NCBI GenBank assembly: GCA_963793025.1
Contig: CAWBYL010000006.1
Coordinates: 682,001-746,000, forward strand
DNA: 64,000 nt
Direction of reading: 5' to 3'
Origin: CAWBYL01 sp963793025
Lineage (GTDB): Bacteria; Actinomycetota; Acidimicrobiia; Acidimicrobiales; Acidimicrobilacustridaceae
The notes beneath the pieces were generated by a model. It searched no databases. It had not been told where the DNA came from and saw only the letters and a list, made by a program, of their open reading frames with translations. The position numbers were made by a program, and so were the translations under genes. Positions 45,579 to 54,200 of this stretch are shown here, in pieces; the stretch's first letter is position 1, and each line of letters begins with the position of its first letter.

Positions 45579-45630
45579 TCCACGGTGCGGGGGGGCACCA
45601 CCAGAGGCGGCCTCGCCGCCCGGTGGATCA
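45576..45630. terminator. Compound hairpin between nei and the convergent small gene
   Basis: An outer stem TGATCCAC (45576-45583) / GTGGATCA (45623-45630) encloses two inner hairpins, GGTGC / GCACC (45584-45599) and GGCGGC-CTC-GCCGCC (45606-45620): a three-way junction. It begins at the nei stop codon. It can form on either strand and may end transcription of both convergent genes. No T-tract. Confidence 0.5.
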
Positions 45631-45650
45631 AGGGCCCGACCCGCAGCCGA

Positions 45651-45821
45651 TCAGGTCAGCTTGTCCAGCCCGTCCTTGGCCATGTCGGCCGCCTTGTCGA
45701 CCTTGTCCCCGTGCTCGTCGGGCACCACGTCCTTGGCCTTGTCGGCGGCGGTGTCGATGCCGTCCTTGATCTTGTCCTCGTTGCCGCTGACGGCACCCTT
45801 GATCTTGTCCATGAAGCCCAT
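45651..45821 (-). CDS. MT0933/Rv0909-type small antitoxin-like protein
   Basis: A 56-residue, highly charged, amphipathic helical protein: MGFMDKIKGAVSGNEDKIKD, then repeats of DKAKD/DKVDK and the ending MAKDGLDKLT. The pattern matches Pfam MT0933_antitox, named for the proposed antitoxin Rv0909, whose partner Rv0910 is an SRPBCC-fold protein. No SRPBCC or other toxin gene lies next to it here, so it is an orphan and may be a stress-type (CsbD-like) protein. ATG 45821 has a strong AGAGGAGA ribosome binding site 5-6 bases upstream, in contrast to the leaderless genes around it. Confidence 0.7.
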   Translation of the reverse strand: MGFMDKIKGAVSGNEDKIKDGIDTAADKAKDVVPDEHGDKVDKAADMAKDGLDKLT

Positions 45822-45945
45822 CGGCGTTCTCCTCTGGCTGGGTTCGACCCATCCTCGTCGGGACCGACCGGGAGGTAAAGGGCCATCCATCCGGTTCGTC
45901 GGTCGATCGGGCGCCAGACGCCACGATCGCTGGCACCCTGGAACC

Positions 45946-47319
45946 ATGAGTGAGCGTCCGAAGGTCGTCATCGTCGGTGCCGGTTTCGGAGGGTTGGCCG
46001 CCGCCAAGCGGCTGGAGAAGGCGCCGGTCGACGTCACCCTCGTCGACCGTCACAACTTCCACACCTTCCTGCCGCTGCTCTACCAGGTGGCGACGGCCGG
46101 GCTGAACCCGGCCGACGTCGGCTACGTGGTCCGTGGCTTGTTCCGACGCGAGCAGGAGGTCTGCTTCCGCAAGGACGAGGTGCAGTCGGTCGACTGGGAC
46201 CGCCACGAGGTGCATCTGGCCGCCGAAGGCGCGGTCTCGTTCGACCACCTGATCGTGGCCGCAGGGTCGACCACCAACTACTTCGGCGTCGACGGGGCGC
46301 CCGAGCACTCTTTCCCGCTGTACAGCCTGGAGGACGCCATCCGGGTCCGGAACCACCTTCTGAGCCTGTTCGAGGCCGCCGACAGCGAGCCCGGCCTGGT
46401 CGACGAAGGGGTGCTCAACTTCGTCGTCGTCGGTGGCGGACCCACCGGCGTGGAGGTGTCGGGGGCGCTGGCCGAGCTGATCGACAAGGTCCTCGAGCAG
46501 GACTTCCACGACCTCGACGTGCACCGGGCCCGGGTGGTGCTGGTCGAGCAGCTCGACAGGGTCCTGGCCCCCTTCTCCAATAGCTCGCAGCGCTACGCCC
46601 GCCGGACTCTGGTCCGGCGCGGTGTCGAGGTGAGGCTGGGCACGGCGGTGGCCAGGATCGCGGCCGACCACGTGGAGCTGTCGAGCGGTGAGGTCCTGCC
46701 CACCCGCCTGGTCGTGTGGGCCGCGGGCGTGAAGGCGGGAGCACTCGCTGGTCGGCTCGGTGTCGCCCAGGGCAAAGGCGGTCGGATCACGACGACGGCT
46801 GATCTCTCCCTCGCCGACCACCCCGAAGCGTTCGCCATCGGGGACATCGCCGACATCGACGACGGCCACGGGGGACGGCTGCCCCAACTGGCCCCGGTGG
46901 CCATGCAGGGCGGGGAACACGCCGCCGAGCAGATCCTCGCCGACCTGGCCGGCCGCCCGCGCGCCCCCTTCCACTACCGGGACAAGGGCACGATGGCCAC
47001 CATCGGTCGTCGTGCCGCGGTGGCCGAGATCCCCGGTCGGGGCGGGCGTGTGCACGTGCTCGAAGGGTCGGTCGCATGGCTGGCCTGGCTGGGGCTGCAC
47101 CTGGTGGAGCTGCTCGGCGTCCGCAACCGGGTGTCGGTGCTCACCAACTGGGCGTGGAACTACCTGACCTGGGACCGCGGCCCCCGCCTGATCCTGCGGC
47201 CCGAGGTCCTGCCTCACAGCCCCCGGATCGAGGCCGACGCCCGCCCGCCGGCCGACGGGGCCGGCACCGAGGCCGCGGGTACGCCCGGATCGCCTCCCGT
47301 GGCCGAGGCCGACGGCTGA
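45946..47319 (+). CDS. ndh: Type II NADH dehydrogenase (NDH-2)
   Basis: A 457-residue single-subunit NADH:quinone oxidoreductase. FAD-binding loop VVIVGAGFGGLAAAKRLEKA at the N-terminus, LVDRHNFHTFLPLLYQVATA, the NADH loop FVVVGGGPTGVEVSGALAEL near residue 165, FAIGDIADIDDGHG and the quinone-site region LAPVAMQGGEHAAEQI are all present. The C-terminal LAWLGLHLVELLGVRNRV segment is the membrane-attaching amphipathic helix. A ~40-residue Ala/Pro/Gly-rich tail after it is not conserved in the family. It oxidises NADH without pumping protons. The third palindromic repeat follows its stop after 49 bases. Confidence 0.93.
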   Translation: MSERPKVVIVGAGFGGLAAAKRLEKAPVDVTLVDRHNFHTFLPLLYQVATAGLNPADVGYVVRGLFRREQEVCFRKDEVQSVDWDRHEVHLAAEGAVSFDHLIVAAGSTTNYFGVDGAPEHSFPLYSLEDAIRVRNHLLSLFEAADSEPGLVDEGVLNFVVVGGGPTGVEVSGALAELIDKVLEQDFHDLDVHRARVVLVEQLDRVLAPFSNSSQRYARRTLVRRGVEVRLGTAVARIAADHVELSSGEVLPTRLVVWAAGVKAGALAGRLGVAQGKGGRITTTADLSLADHPEAFAIGDIADIDDGHGGRLPQLAPVAMQGGEHAAEQILADLAGRPRAPFHYRDKGTMATIGRRAAVAEIPGRGGRVHVLEGSVAWLAWLGLHLVELLGVRNRVSVLTNWAWNYLTWDRGPRLILRPEVLPHSPRIEADARPPADGAGTEAAGTPGSPPVAEADG

Positions 47320-47367
47320 ACCGCCTCGGCCTCCTCCCCGCCTCCATCCCCGAACCGCCTCAGCCCT

Positions 47368-47429
47368 CCTCCCGAAACGATGCGCTGGGCGCGTGCCGGG
47401 GCACGCGAGGGGCGCATCGTTTCGGGAGG
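47368..47429. repeat. Palindromic repeat locus 3: single hairpin with 18-bp perfect arms
   Basis: Arms CCTCCCGAAACGATGCGC (47368-47385) and its exact reverse complement (47412-47429) flank an inner stem GCGCGTGC / GCACGCGA-type with loop CGGG. The core AAACGATGCGC and GCGTGC / GCACGC are the same as at 14111 and 38996. The locus lies between the convergent ndh and PPOX-type genes and is the best-preserved copy. Confidence 0.93.
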
Positions 47430-47445
47430 GGAAGGCAGAGCGAGG

Positions 47446-47841
47446 TCAGCCTCGGCCGAGGATGCGGGTGACGGTGATCTCGATCGCCACCCGGTCGGTG
47501 CGCTCGCCCGGCTCCCGGTAGCGCTCGGCGTAGCGATCGACCGCCTCGGCCACGCGGGCGGGGTCGGCGGTGACCTCGGCCGTCCCTTCGAGGGTGAGCC
47601 AGCGGCCGCCGTCCACCTGGGACACCGCGGCCGGGCTGGCGGGCCGGGCGATCAGGTTGCGGGCCTTGCGGCTGCCGGCCCAGGTGATGACTCGGGCCAG
47701 GCCGGCGTCGCCGTCCCAGGTGAACCCCACGGCGACGACGTGGGGCGTTCCGTCGGGCCGCAGAGTGGTGAGCGTCGCCAGGTGGCGTTCGGTGAGAAAG
47801 GCGCTCACCTCGGGGGCGAGGGCGGACGGGTCGTGGGCCAT
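47446..47841 (-). CDS. PPOX-class (pyridoxamine 5-phosphate oxidase fold) F420-type protein
   Basis: A 131-residue split-barrel protein. EVSAFLTERHLATLTTLRPD, GTPHVVAVGFTWDG, ITWAGSRKARNLIARPA and VSQVDGGRWLTLEGTAEVT fit the actinobacterial PPOX-class F420-dependent group, whose members reduce or bind F420. ATG 47841 follows a strong AGGAGG ribosome binding site with a 7-base spacer. The upstream FtsX-type permease gene ends 11 bases before it on the same strand, so the two may be transcribed together, but a functional link is not evident. True pyridoxine synthesis is unlikely, because the protein is too short for PdxH. Confidence 0.78.
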   Translation of the reverse strand: MAHDPSALAPEVSAFLTERHLATLTTLRPDGTPHVVAVGFTWDGDAGLARVITWAGSRKARNLIARPASPAAVSQVDGGRWLTLEGTAEVTADPARVAEAVDRYAERYREPGERTDRVAIEITVTRILGRG

Positions 47842-47852
47842 GGTGAGTCCTC

Positions 47853-50446
47853 CTACTCGGTGGCGATGGCGGCGAGGATGTCGAGCCGGGCGGCCCGCCG
47901 GGCCGGGTACAGGGCGGCCCCCACACCGGCCAGGGCGGCGAGGACGACGACGAGGCCGAGTTGGCCCCAGGGGATCACGAAGGTGGTGATGCCGTCGTCG
48001 TAGAGGGCGGTGACGAGCGCCCATCCGAAGGCGATGCCGATCACCAGGCCGGTGACGGTGCCGATGAGGCTGATGATCACCGACTCCAGCCGGATGCTCG
48101 ACCGGACCTGGCGGCGGCTCATGCCCACCGCCCGCAGCAGTCCGAGCTCGCGGGTGCGCTCGTAGACCGACAGGAGCAGGGTGTTCACCACCCCGACGAT
48201 GGCGATCACCAGGGCCAGGGCGAGCAGCACGTAGACGATGACGAGGAACTGGTTGGCCTGGTCGGTCTGGCTCTTCTTGTACTCGGCCAGGTCCTGCACC
48301 TCGGCTCCCGGTACGCCGGCCACGATCTCGTCGAGGGCGGGACGCACGGCCGCCACCGACGCCGACGAACCGTCGTCGAGCTTCACGTAGACGGCCGAGT
48401 CGGTCTGTTGGGCCGGTGGGACGTTGGCGTCGAACAGCTCTTGGGTGACGATGTAGCCCGGCCCCTGGATCGGGAAGCGGGTGTCGTACACGGACTCCAC
48501 CGTCAACGGGATGGTCCCGGCCCCGAGGAAGGTCGCCTCCAGTGGAGAGCCGATCGTCAGCTGGTTGTCGTCGGCCAGCTTCTTCGACACGGCGATGCCT
48601 CCGGCGTCGAGGTCGTTCAGCGATCCCTCGACGTCGGTGAACGAGATGACTGCGGTGAGGTCCTCGGGAACGGCGGCGATGATGACCTTGGCCGAGCCGT
48701 CGACGGCGGCGAACGTACCCCGCAGCCCGGCGGCGGTGGCCACGCCGGGAACCTGACGGACGTCCTCGGCCACGGTCTTGGGCAGGGCGGTCGGCCCGAA
48801 CCCGTCGGTGGTGATGACGAACTGGCCTTCGACCGAGGCGTCGATGGCGTCGGTGGTGGACGCCTTGATGGACGCCGCGGCCACGGCGATGAACCCGACC
48901 AGCCCGACGCCGATCATGAGCGCCGACGCCGTGGTGGACGTCCGTCGCGGGTTGCGGATGGCGTTCTCACGAGCCAACCGCCCGTTGACTCCGAGGCGGG
49001 GGAGCGGGGCGCCCAGGAAGCGGGCCAGCACCGGCGCGGTGATCGGACCCAGCACCGTCATGCCGAGGAACACCAGCCCGGCTCCCAAGCCGATGAGCTG
49101 CAGGGGGCTGTCGACCGATCCGAACAGGCCGTCGTAGATCAGGCCACCACCGAGCGCCACCAGGACGATCCCGGCGGCGATTCGGCGCTTCGACGTCGGT
49201 GGGCTCTCCACGGCCACGTCGCGCATGGCCGCCACCGGCGCGATGGTGGCGGCTCGGCGGGCCGGGAACACCGCAGACACCACGGTGATGACCGTGCCCA
49301 CGGCCAGCGACGAGATCACCGCCGACGGCGGCACGACGATCGGCGTGTTGGGGCCGGCGAAGCCCACCTGGCGCAGGAGGGCGTTGAGGCCGATGGCCAA
49401 CAAGATCCCGGCCCCGACCCCGACGGCCGAGGCCACGAACCCGACGGCGGTGGCCTCGATGAGCACCGAGCGCAGGACCTGGGCCCGGCTGGCCCCGATC
49501 GCCCGCAGCAGGGCCAGCTCCCGGGTGCGTTGGGCGACGATGATCGAAAAGGTGTTGTAGATGATGAACGAACCGACGAAGAGAGCGATCAGGGCGAAGG
49601 TCAGGAGGAACGTGTTGAACACGGCGATGATCTTCTGGAAGGCGTCCTGGCTCTCTGCGGTGAACTCGGCGCCGGTGATGGCCTCGGTGTCGGGCGGGAG
49701 CACGGCGGCGACCTCGTCGCGCAGCTCCTCCTGCGAGACGCCGTCCACCCCCGCGGCCGAGATGTAGTCGTAACGATCGGGCTCGCCGACGAGGGCCTGG
49801 GCGGTCGTGGTGTCGAACAGTGCGGCCTGGACACCACCCCAGGTGTCGAGGTCCCCGAAGCGACCGATGCCGGTCAGACGGAAGGTCCTCACCCCGTCGG
49901 TGACGGCGACGGCGACGGCGTCGCCCACCGCGAAGCCCCCGTCGCCGGCCGACTTGGCGTCGAGGACGATCTCGTCGGGTCCGGTGGGGGGAGCTCCCCC
50001 TCATCGATGGTCCAGCCGTTCAGCTCGGGCGACGTCAACCAGTTGAGAGCGAAGTTGGGCGGCCCCTGGGCGGCGACCAGGGGCTCGCCGTTGCGCCCGA
50101 GAACACGGATCTGGCCCACGACCTGGCCTTCGGCGGCGGCCACGTCGGGCACGCCCTGCACCGAGGCCAGGTCGGCCGCGGGTATGCGGGATCGGTCCGA
50201 ACCGAAGGGGGTGTCGACCTTGGTCGTTGATCGCACCACGACGTCGATGTCGCGGTAGACGTCGGCGAACACCTTGTCGAAGCTCGTGCTCACACTGGAG
50301 GTGAGCACCTGGGTCCCGGCCATGAAGGCCACGCCCAGCAGCACCGCCACGGCGGTGGCGACGAGGCGCACCTTGTGGGCGAGCAGGCCCCGCAGCGTGA
50401 CCCTCAGCACGTGGTGATCCGTGGGCTCCGGACCGGTCGGCCCCAC
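47853..50446 (-). pseudogene. FtsX/MacB-type ABC transporter permease, interrupted by a one-base frameshift
   Basis: Two adjacent frames on the minus strand form one permease of ~850 residues. The N-terminal part (from GTG 50410, alternative GTG 50446) reads VLRVTLRGLLAHKVRLVATA and a MacB-like outside domain up to LNGWTIDEGELPP; the rest continues in another frame with GPDEIVLDAKS, DAVAVAVTDGVRTFRLTGIG, FtsX helix clusters (FNTFLLTFALIALFVGSFII; VLLALALVIAIVGVVNTLLL) and ends YPARRAARLDILAAIATE. Adding one C to the run of six at 49986-49991 joins the frames perfectly. So either a sequencing error or a recent mutation. No ATPase partner gene is adjacent. The family exports lipids, lipoproteins or peptides, or signals to cell-wall hydrolases. 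Confidence 0.85.
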
Positions 50447-50475
50447 GATCGACGGGTGACGCGGGGGCCGAGCAC
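50404..50475 (-). other. Possible 23-codon leaderless leader ORF ahead of the permease
   Basis: A GTG at 50475 lies 6 bases after the TAGGCT box at 50487-50482. The frame runs 23 codons to TGA 50406-50404, and this stop overlaps the permease GTG 50410 (GTGCTGA). The product would be very arginine-rich. It may serve only to bring ribosomes to the permease start. Confidence 0.3.
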
Positions 50476-50481
50476 GGATCG

Positions 50482-50487
50482 AGCCTA
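50482..50487 (-). promoter_or_regulatory. Candidate -10 box (TAGGCT) for the permease mRNA
   Basis: On the minus strand TAGGCT lies 6 bases before a GTG that opens a 23-codon frame, and ~72 bases before the permease start at 50410. Confidence 0.35.
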
Positions 50488-50569
50488 GGGGGCCGGGCGC
50501 GCGACGAGGCGGGTCGGAGCCCGCCTCGTCAGCTGGGTCCCGCCGGCTCGTCGAGGCGGCGGAGCGGTG

Positions 50570-51205
50570 TCACTTGTTGGGCTGGGGAGTCACCCTGAGG
50601 TACGGCTTGAGAGTGGTGAAGCCCTTCGGGAACCGCTCGGCGGCCTCCTCGTCGGAGAGAGCCGGGGCGACGATGACGTCGTCGCCGTCGGTCCAGTTCG
50701 CCGGAGTGGCCACCTTGTAGCCGTCGGTCAGCTGGAGCGAGTCGATCACGCGCAGCAGCTCGTCGAAGTTGCGGCCGGTGCTGGCCGGATAGGTGAGGAT
50801 CAGGCGCACCTTGTTGGCGCCGTCGACGATGAAGACCGAGCGGACCGTCATGGTGTCGTTGGCGTTGGGATGGATCATGTCGTACAGGTCGGCGACCGTG
50901 CGGTCCGGGTCGGCGATCATCGGGAAGTTGACGGCCTGGCCCTGGGTCTCCTCGATGTCGTCCTCCCATTTGGTGTGGGAGTCGACCGGATCGACGGAGA
51001 GGCCTACGACCTTCACGTTGCGCCTGTCGAACTCCGGCTTCAGCTTGGCGACGGTGCCCAACTCGGTGGTGCAGACCGGCGTGAAGTCCTTGGGATGCGA
51101 GAACAGCACCGCCCAGCTGTCGCCCTTCCAGTCGTGGAAGGAGATGGGGCCCTGGGTGGTGTCGGCGTCGAAGTCAGGGGCGATGTCGCCGAGGCGAATG
51201 GCCAT
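50570..51205 (-). CDS. 1-Cys peroxiredoxin (Prx6/AhpC-TSA family)
   Basis: A 211-residue peroxidase. The peroxidatic cysteine is in SHPKDFTPVCTTELGTVAKL (PxxxTxxC, here PKDFTPVC). A long C-terminal Prx6-type domain (TPANWTDGDDVIVAPALSDE, then FPKGFTTLKPYLRVTPQP) follows and no resolving Cys is present in the usual 2-Cys position, so an outside thiol must reduce it. It removes hydrogen peroxide and organic peroxides in the cytosol. ATG 51205 has GGAGG upstream; TAGGAT ~45 bases before the ATG may be the -10 box, giving a leadered mRNA, unlike many neighbours. Confidence 0.93.
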   Translation of the reverse strand: MAIRLGDIAPDFDADTTQGPISFHDWKGDSWAVLFSHPKDFTPVCTTELGTVAKLKPEFDRRNVKVVGLSVDPVDSHTKWEDDIEETQGQAVNFPMIADPDRTVADLYDMIHPNANDTMTVRSVFIVDGANKVRLILTYPASTGRNFDELLRVIDSLQLTDGYKVATPANWTDGDDVIVAPALSDEEAAERFPKGFTTLKPYLRVTPQPNK

Positions 51206-51352
51206 GTGGCAAGCCTCCGTTGGCTCGTGTCGTGGGTGGATGCGGTGGCCATCCTATGAGCCCCGCGCTGAATGCCGACTCAAATGGTCGGATTTCGGGG
51301 CCGACCTCGGCGGACGGTCGACCTCGGCGACCGACCGGACGCTGGCGCCCGC

Positions 51353-52273
51353 TCAGTCGACGCGATCCCGCAACACGTCGGGCTCCACGAACAGCTGACG
51401 GGCGATGGGGACGGCGGCGCGGATGTCGGCCTCGACGTCGTTGAGGCGGTCGGCCAGCTCCCGCACGGTGAGGGATCCGTCGAACTCGACCTTGGCCGTG
51501 ACGAGCAGCTCCTCGGGCCCGAGGTGCTCGGTGCGCAGGTGGATGAGGGCCACGACCGAAGGCGAGCTCTCGATGGCTTCCACGATGGCCTGGCGGTGCT
51601 CGGGGCTGGCCGCCTCCCCGATCAGCAGGCTCTTCATCTCGATGGCCAGGATGGTGGCGATCACGCCGAGGAGCAGACCGATGGTCGTCGTTCCGATCCC
51701 GTCCCAGATCGTGTCCCCGGTGACGATGGTCAACGTCACCGCGCTGAGGGCGATCACCAGGCCGACCAGCGCGCCGGAGTCCTCGAGGATCACGACGGGC
51801 AGCTCGGGCGACTTGGTACGGCGGATGAACTGCCACCAGGTGGCGTCGCCCTTGGAAGGCCGCGCCTCGTGCACCGCGGTGCGAAACGACATGCCCTCCA
51901 ACACGATGGCCACGAGGAGGATCCCGATGGCCCACCCCGCCGACTCGATCTCATGGGGGTGGAGGATCTTCTCGATGCCCTCGAAGAGGGCGAACGCCGA
52001 GCCCAGGGTGAACAGGACGATGGAGACCACGAACGACCAGAAGTAGCGCTCCCGGGCGAAGCCGAACGGGTGCTCCGGGGTGGGCCGGCGCTGGGCCCGT
52101 CGTCCGCCGAGGAGCAGGAGCGCCTGGTTGCCGGTGTCGGCCAGCGAGTGCACGCCCTCGGCGAGCAGCGAGCTCGAGGCGGTGACGGCGAAGCCGACGA
52201 ACTTGGCCACGGCGATGCCGAGGTTGGCGACCAGCGCCGCGAGGATGGCCTTCTTCGACCCACCGGTGGACAT
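51353..52273 (-). CDS. Cation diffusion facilitator (CDF) metal exporter
   Basis: A 306-residue membrane transporter with six predicted helices. The transport-site motifs are SLLAEGVHSLADTGNQALLL (HxxxD in helix 2) and VVILEDSGALVGLVIALSAV (ExSGA, usually HxxxD in helix 5), so the four-ligand site has an Asp/Glu variation that may change metal choice. The cytosolic C-terminal domain (SPEHRQAIVEAIESSPSVVA and on) is the usual dimer-forming ferredoxin fold. FGFARERYFWSFVVSIVLFT is typical of the family branch that includes FieF-like and manganese/iron exporters. Metal unknown. TAGAAC sits 7 bases before the ATG. It is downstream of LhgO in the opposite sense of function. Confidence 0.85.
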   Translation of the reverse strand: MSTGGSKKAILAALVANLGIAVAKFVGFAVTASSSLLAEGVHSLADTGNQALLLLGGRRAQRRPTPEHPFGFARERYFWSFVVSIVLFTLGSAFALFEGIEKILHPHEIESAGWAIGILLVAIVLEGMSFRTAVHEARPSKGDATWWQFIRRTKSPELPVVILEDSGALVGLVIALSAVTLTIVTGDTIWDGIGTTTIGLLLGVIATILAIEMKSLLIGEAASPEHRQAIVEAIESSPSVVALIHLRTEHLGPEELLVTAKVEFDGSLTVRELADRLNDVEADIRAAVPIARQLFVEPDVLRDRVD

Positions 52274-52283
52274 GGAGGAGGTT

Positions 52284-53549
52284 CTACCCCGCCGCGGCCG
52301 ACGGCGGCCCGACCGGGTCGGGCCCGTCCTGCCCGGCGAGGGCCTCGACCGCGATCCACCGGCCGATGGCGAGGCTGGCCGTGGCCGCCGGCGAGGGCGC
52401 GTTCACGACGTGCAGGCAGCGTCGGGCCCGCACGATCCGGAAGTCGTCGAGCAGCGAACCGTCGGGGTCGATGGCCTGGGCCCGGACGCCCGCGCCGGCG
52501 GGCACGAGGTCCTCTGCGGTCACGTCGGGAACGAGCTGCTGCAGGGCGGTCACCATCCTCGAGCGCACGAGAGAGCGACCGATCTCGTCGGCCCCTGTGC
52601 GCCAGTGCCGGGCGGCCAGGCGCCACGTCGACGATCGGGTGGCGAACCGCAGGGCGTCCAGGGGTCGGACCTGGGACCACCGGTAGGAGTCGCGACCGAG
52701 GGCGGGGACGGCGTTGGGGCCGGCGTGGACCACGCCGTCGACCCCGCGGGTGAAGTGGACGCCGAGGAAGGGGAACCGGGCGTCGGGCACCGGATAGATG
52801 AGGTGGCGGACGAGGTGGGCGGCCTCGGGACGCAGCTCGAGGTACTCACCCCGAAACGGGAGGATGCGAGCCACGGGGCGCTCGCCTCCCGAGGCGGCGA
52901 GCTGATCGGACCACGCCCCGGCACAGGTCACGACCAGGTCGGCCCACCACAGGCCGTCGTCGGTGCGGATGGCCGCCCCCATCGAGGTGTCGGTCACCGA
53001 GGCCACGCCGACCCCGGTGACGATGTGGCCGCCGGCGGCGCGGATCTCGGCGGCCAGCGCGTCGCAGACCAGGCGGTAGTCGACGACGCCGGTGGCGGGC
53101 ACGTGCAGCGCGGCCACCCCGGCGGCGTGGGGCTCGAGCTCGGCCAGTCCGGCCGGGTCGAGCTCCCGCACCTCGAGACCGTTGGCCCGCCCCCGCTCGG
53201 CCAGCTTGGCCAACGCCGGGCGCTCGTCGTCGGTGATGGCGACCACGACCTTGCCGCAGCGCTCGGTCGCCACGCCGGCCGCCGCGCACCAGGCCTCGAG
53301 CTCCTCGCGCCCCGACGTGCAGAGCTGGGCCTTGAGCGACCCCGGCGCGTAGTACAGCCCGGAGTGGATGACGCCGGAGTTGTGCCCGCTCTGGTGGGCG
53401 GCGATCGACGCCTCGCGCTCGAGCACCACGACGGTGGTGCCCGGTCGGGCGAGCAGCAGGGCGCGGGCGGTGGCCAGGCCGACGATGCCGGCCCCGACGA
53501 CCACCACGTCGGCGCGGCGGGAGATGGTCCCGCCCACTTCCGCGCTCAC
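52284..53549 (-). CDS. lhgO: L-2-hydroxyglutarate oxidase
   Basis: A 421-residue FAD oxidoreductase of the DAO family. The FAD loop is VVVVGAGIVGLATARALLLA; the LhgO-specific stretch is QSGHNSGVIHSGLYYAPGSL, followed by KAQLCTSGREELEAWC, FRGEYLELRPEAAHLVRHLI, GVHFTRGVDGVVHAGPNAV and AGVRAQAIDPDGSLLDDF. LhgO oxidises L-2-hydroxyglutarate to 2-oxoglutarate and passes electrons to quinone, recycling the by-product made by dehydrogenase side reactions. GTG 53549 overlaps the ppa stop by four bases. Co-transcription with pyrophosphatase has no obvious metabolic logic. Confidence 0.9.
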   Translation of the reverse strand: MSAEVGGTISRRADVVVVGAGIVGLATARALLLARPGTTVVVLEREASIAAHQSGHNSGVIHSGLYYAPGSLKAQLCTSGREELEAWCAAAGVATERCGKVVVAITDDERPALAKLAERGRANGLEVRELDPAGLAELEPHAAGVAALHVPATGVVDYRLVCDALAAEIRAAGGHIVTGVGVASVTDTSMGAAIRTDDGLWWADLVVTCAGAWSDQLAASGGERPVARILPFRGEYLELRPEAAHLVRHLIYPVPDARFPFLGVHFTRGVDGVVHAGPNAVPALGRDSYRWSQVRPLDALRFATRSSTWRLAARHWRTGADEIGRSLVRSRMVTALQQLVPDVTAEDLVPAGAGVRAQAIDPDGSLLDDFRIVRARRCLHVVNAPSPAATASLAIGRWIAVEALAGQDGPDPVGPPSAAAG

Positions 53550-54049
53550 GGTTCGACCGTCTCCCCGGTCTGGTAGCGGGCCTGGGAGGAGGCGATCTCG
53601 GCCCACGCCGCGGCCCGGTCCTGGAAGTCGCCGGTGACGGAGAACTTCCCGGGCTCGAGATCCTTGTAGATGTCGAAGAAGTGCTTGATCTCGGCCAGGA
53701 TCTCCTTCGGGAGATCGCCGATGTCGCGCACGCCCTTCCATCGCGGCTCGTTGGGCTCCACGCAGATGACCTTGGCGTCCGGGCCGGCCTCGTCCTCCAT
53801 CCACATGATCCCGACGGGCCGGGCCTCGATCCAGCATCCGGGGAACGTCGGGTCCTCGGTGAGGACGAGCACGTCGAGCGGGTCGCCGTCCTCGGCCAAC
53901 GTCTCGGGGACGAAGCCGTACTCGGTGGGGTAGGTCGTGGCCGCGAACAGGCGGCGGTCGAGACGGATGCGACCGGTGTGGTGATCCACCTCGTACTTGT
54001 TGCGGCTCCCGCGAGGGATCTCGATCAGCACGTCGATGGTCTCGTCCAT
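53546..54049 (-). CDS. ppa: Inorganic pyrophosphatase (type I)
   Basis: A 167-residue soluble enzyme that hydrolyses pyrophosphate to two phosphates. Motifs: VLIEIPRGSRNKYEVDHHTG, YPTEYGFVPETLAEDGDPLD with the Asp triad DGDPLDVLVL, and FDIYKDLEPGKFSVTGDFQD near the end. ATG 54049 gives the normal length; the frame extends upstream to 54103, but those residues are not conserved. A CAGAAT near-TANNNT box lies 5 bases before the ATG. lhgO follows by overlap. Confidence 0.95.
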   Translation of the reverse strand: MDETIDVLIEIPRGSRNKYEVDHHTGRIRLDRRLFAATTYPTEYGFVPETLAEDGDPLDVLVLTEDPTFPGCWIEARPVGIMWMEDEAGPDAKVICVEPNEPRWKGVRDIGDLPKEILAEIKHFFDIYKDLEPGKFSVTGDFQDRAAAWAEIASSQARYQTGETVEP

Positions 54050-54200
54050 GCCCCATTCTGCACAGACCCGGACCGCCCCGAGCTCCGTCAGGAGGTCGGC
54101 CATCCGCCGTCGCCGACCGGCGTTCGACCGCTCCGGTCCGGTTGCCGTCGTGCCCGGTCAGAGCGGATCTGCCCTCGCTCGTGTGTGAGACTCACCCGTC

